A stretch of DNA of 8,724 nucleotides, taken from the NCBI GenBank assembly GCA_009702645.1, contig WLHO01000024.1, positions 1 to 8,724 on the forward strand, in the 5' to 3' direction. The notes under the pieces were generated by a model. That model saw only the letters and a program-made list of their open reading frames with translations. It made no database searches and was not told the DNA's origin. The translations under genes were made by a program, and so were the position numbers. Source of the stretch: Actinomycetota bacterium. Its GTDB lineage: Bacteria; Actinomycetota; Actinomycetes; Actinomycetales; Microbacteriaceae. Each line of letters starts with the position of its first letter. Position 1 is the first letter of the stretch. Shown one piece after another: positions 7,654 to 8,724 of this stretch.

Positions 7654-8724
7654 ATGGCAGATCTGAAAATCAGCCCAGACGAGATTCGCGACGCCCTGAA
7701 GGGATTTGTGAACTCCTATGAGTCAGACAAGGCCCCGCGAAACGAGGTGGGCCACGTAATCGCCGCCGGTGACGGTATCGAGCACGTTGAAGGCTTGCCA
7801 AGTGCGATGGCTAACGAACTACTGAAGTTCGCTGACGGCACCTTGGGTCTTGCTCTAAACCTTGACGAGCGTGAGATCGGTACCGTTGTGCTCGGAAACT
7901 TCGAGGGCATCGAAGAAGGTATGGAAGTACAGCGCACCGGCGAAGTACTTTCTGTTCCAGTTGGCGATGGCTTCCTAGGTCGAGTTGTTGATCCACTGGG
8001 TAACCCAATCGATGGTCAAGGCGAGATCAAAGCCGAGGCACGTCGTGCTCTTGAGCTTCAGGCTCCTGGAGTTATGGCTAGAAAATCTGTTCACGAGCCA
8101 CTTCAGACCGGTATCAAGGCAATCGACGCCATGATTCCAGTTGGTCGCGGACAGCGTCAGCTAATCATTGGTGACCGTCAGACCGGTAAGACCGCAATTG
8201 CAATCGACACCATCATCAACCAGAAGTCCAACTGGGCAACTGGCGATGCCAAGAAGCAGGTTCGCTGCATCTACGTTGCTATCGGTCAGAAGGGCTCCAC
8301 CATCGCTGGTGTGAAGGCGGCTTTGGAAGAAGCCGGAGCTATGGAGTACACCACCATCGTGGCTTCTCCTGCATCAGACCCAGCTGGTTTCAAGTACCTT
8401 GCTCCTTACACTGGTAGCGCAATTGGTCAGCACTGGATGTACGGCGGCAAGCACGTTCTGATCATCTTCGATGACCTTTCCAAGCAGGCCGAGGCATACC
8501 GTGCGGTATCGCTTCTTCTTCGCCGCCCACCAGGTCGCGAGGCTTACCCTGGAGACGTTTTCTACCTACACTCCCGTCTGCTTGAGCGTTGCGCGAAGCT
8601 AAACGACGAGCTTGGTGCCGGTTCGATGACTGGATTACCAATCATCGAGACCAAGGCAAACGACGTGTCTGCATACATTCCTACCAACGTGATCTCGATC
8701 ACTGACGGACAGATCTTCTTGCAG
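7654..8724 (+). CDS. atpA: ATP synthase F1 subunit alpha (3' end outside window)
   Basis: Alpha subunits alternate with beta in the F1 hexamer and carry non-catalytic nucleotide sites. The frame is open for 357 codons to the window edge; the family is usually 500-550 residues, so roughly a third is missing, including the SRVGG arginine region. Seen here are the N-terminal beta-barrel domain (about 25-95), the Walker A loop GDRQTGKT at residues 173-180 and the Walker B strand [10 protein letters not shown] with D273-D274. [27 protein letters not shown] follows, as do the [11 protein letters not shown] block and [19 protein letters not shown]. The Gln in the P loop (GDRQTGKT) marks alpha, whereas beta has GGAGVGKT. 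Start ATG with GAGGAAG. It follows atpH after 44 bases and belongs to the same operon. Confidence 0.97.
   Translation, partial: MADLKISPDEIRDALKGFVNSYESDKAPRNEVGHVIAAGDGIEHVEGLPSAMANELLKFADGTLGLALNLDEREIGTVVLGNFEGIEEGMEVQRTGEVLSVPVGDGFLGRVVDPLGNPIDGQGEIKAEARRALELQAPGVMARKSVHEPLQTGIKAIDAMIPVGRGQRQLIIGDRQTGKTAIAIDTIINQKSNWATGDAKKQVRCIYVAIGQKGSTIAGVKAALEEAGAMEYTTIVASPASDPAGFKYLAPYTGSAIGQHWMYGGKHVLIIFDDLSKQAEAYRAVSLLLRRPPGREAYPGDVFYLHSRLLERCAKLNDELGAGSMTGLPIIETKANDVSAYIPTNVISITDGQIFLQ

Overview
The window is a contiguous block of housekeeping genes on the + strand from an actinobacterium, most probably Microbacteriaceae and possibly one of the small-genome freshwater (Luna/Rhodoluna/Aquiluna-type) lineages. 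The order rho - prfA - prmC - tsaC/sua5 - wecA-like - atpI-like - atpB - atpE - atpF - atpH - atpA is the classic actinobacterial order, also seen in mycobacteria. The separate b and delta subunits (not the mycobacterial b-delta fusion), the long delta subunit and the style of the AtpB and AtpF N-termini point to Microbacteriaceae. G+C looks close to one half, moderate for an actinobacterium, and leucine is very often encoded by CTA. The family assignment is inference from remembered protein families, not a search.

Region 1 (1-3497) holds the 3' part of rho, then prfA, prmC and tsaC. Junctions are tight: rho and prfA share one base (TAATG), prmC starts at a TTG directly after the prfA stop, and tsaC follows after 25 bases. 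The genes serve transcription termination (Rho), stop-codon reading (RF1), methylation of the RF1 GGQ glutamine (PrmC) and t6A modification of tRNA (TsaC). Region 2 (3501-5017) holds two membrane-protein genes: a WecA/TagO-type polyprenyl-phosphate sugar-1-phosphate transferase and a four-helix AtpI-like protein whose start overlaps the wecA-like stop by four bases (GTGA).

Region 3 (5018-5111) is the only substantial non-coding stretch before the ATP synthase genes. It holds a possible weak terminator with a T7 run, an extended -10 element, a perfect but unpaired TTGACA, an inverted repeat and an exact 8-base direct repeat. I read it as the junction between the upstream operon and the atp operon promoter/leader. 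Region 4 (5112-8724) holds the Fo genes atpB, atpE and atpF, then atpH and the first 357 codons of atpA. Together they build the proton-driven ATP synthase. Small hairpins lie in the atpB-atpE and atpH-atpA gaps.

I found no mobile element, CRISPR array, RNA gene, defence system or foreign-looking insert, and nothing that amounts to a new biological system. The points most worth checking are a probable CTG start for atpB that adds 26 residues, an apparent duplication of the helical domain in the delta subunit, the atp promoter/leader, the two intercistronic hairpins and the CTA-rich leucine usage.
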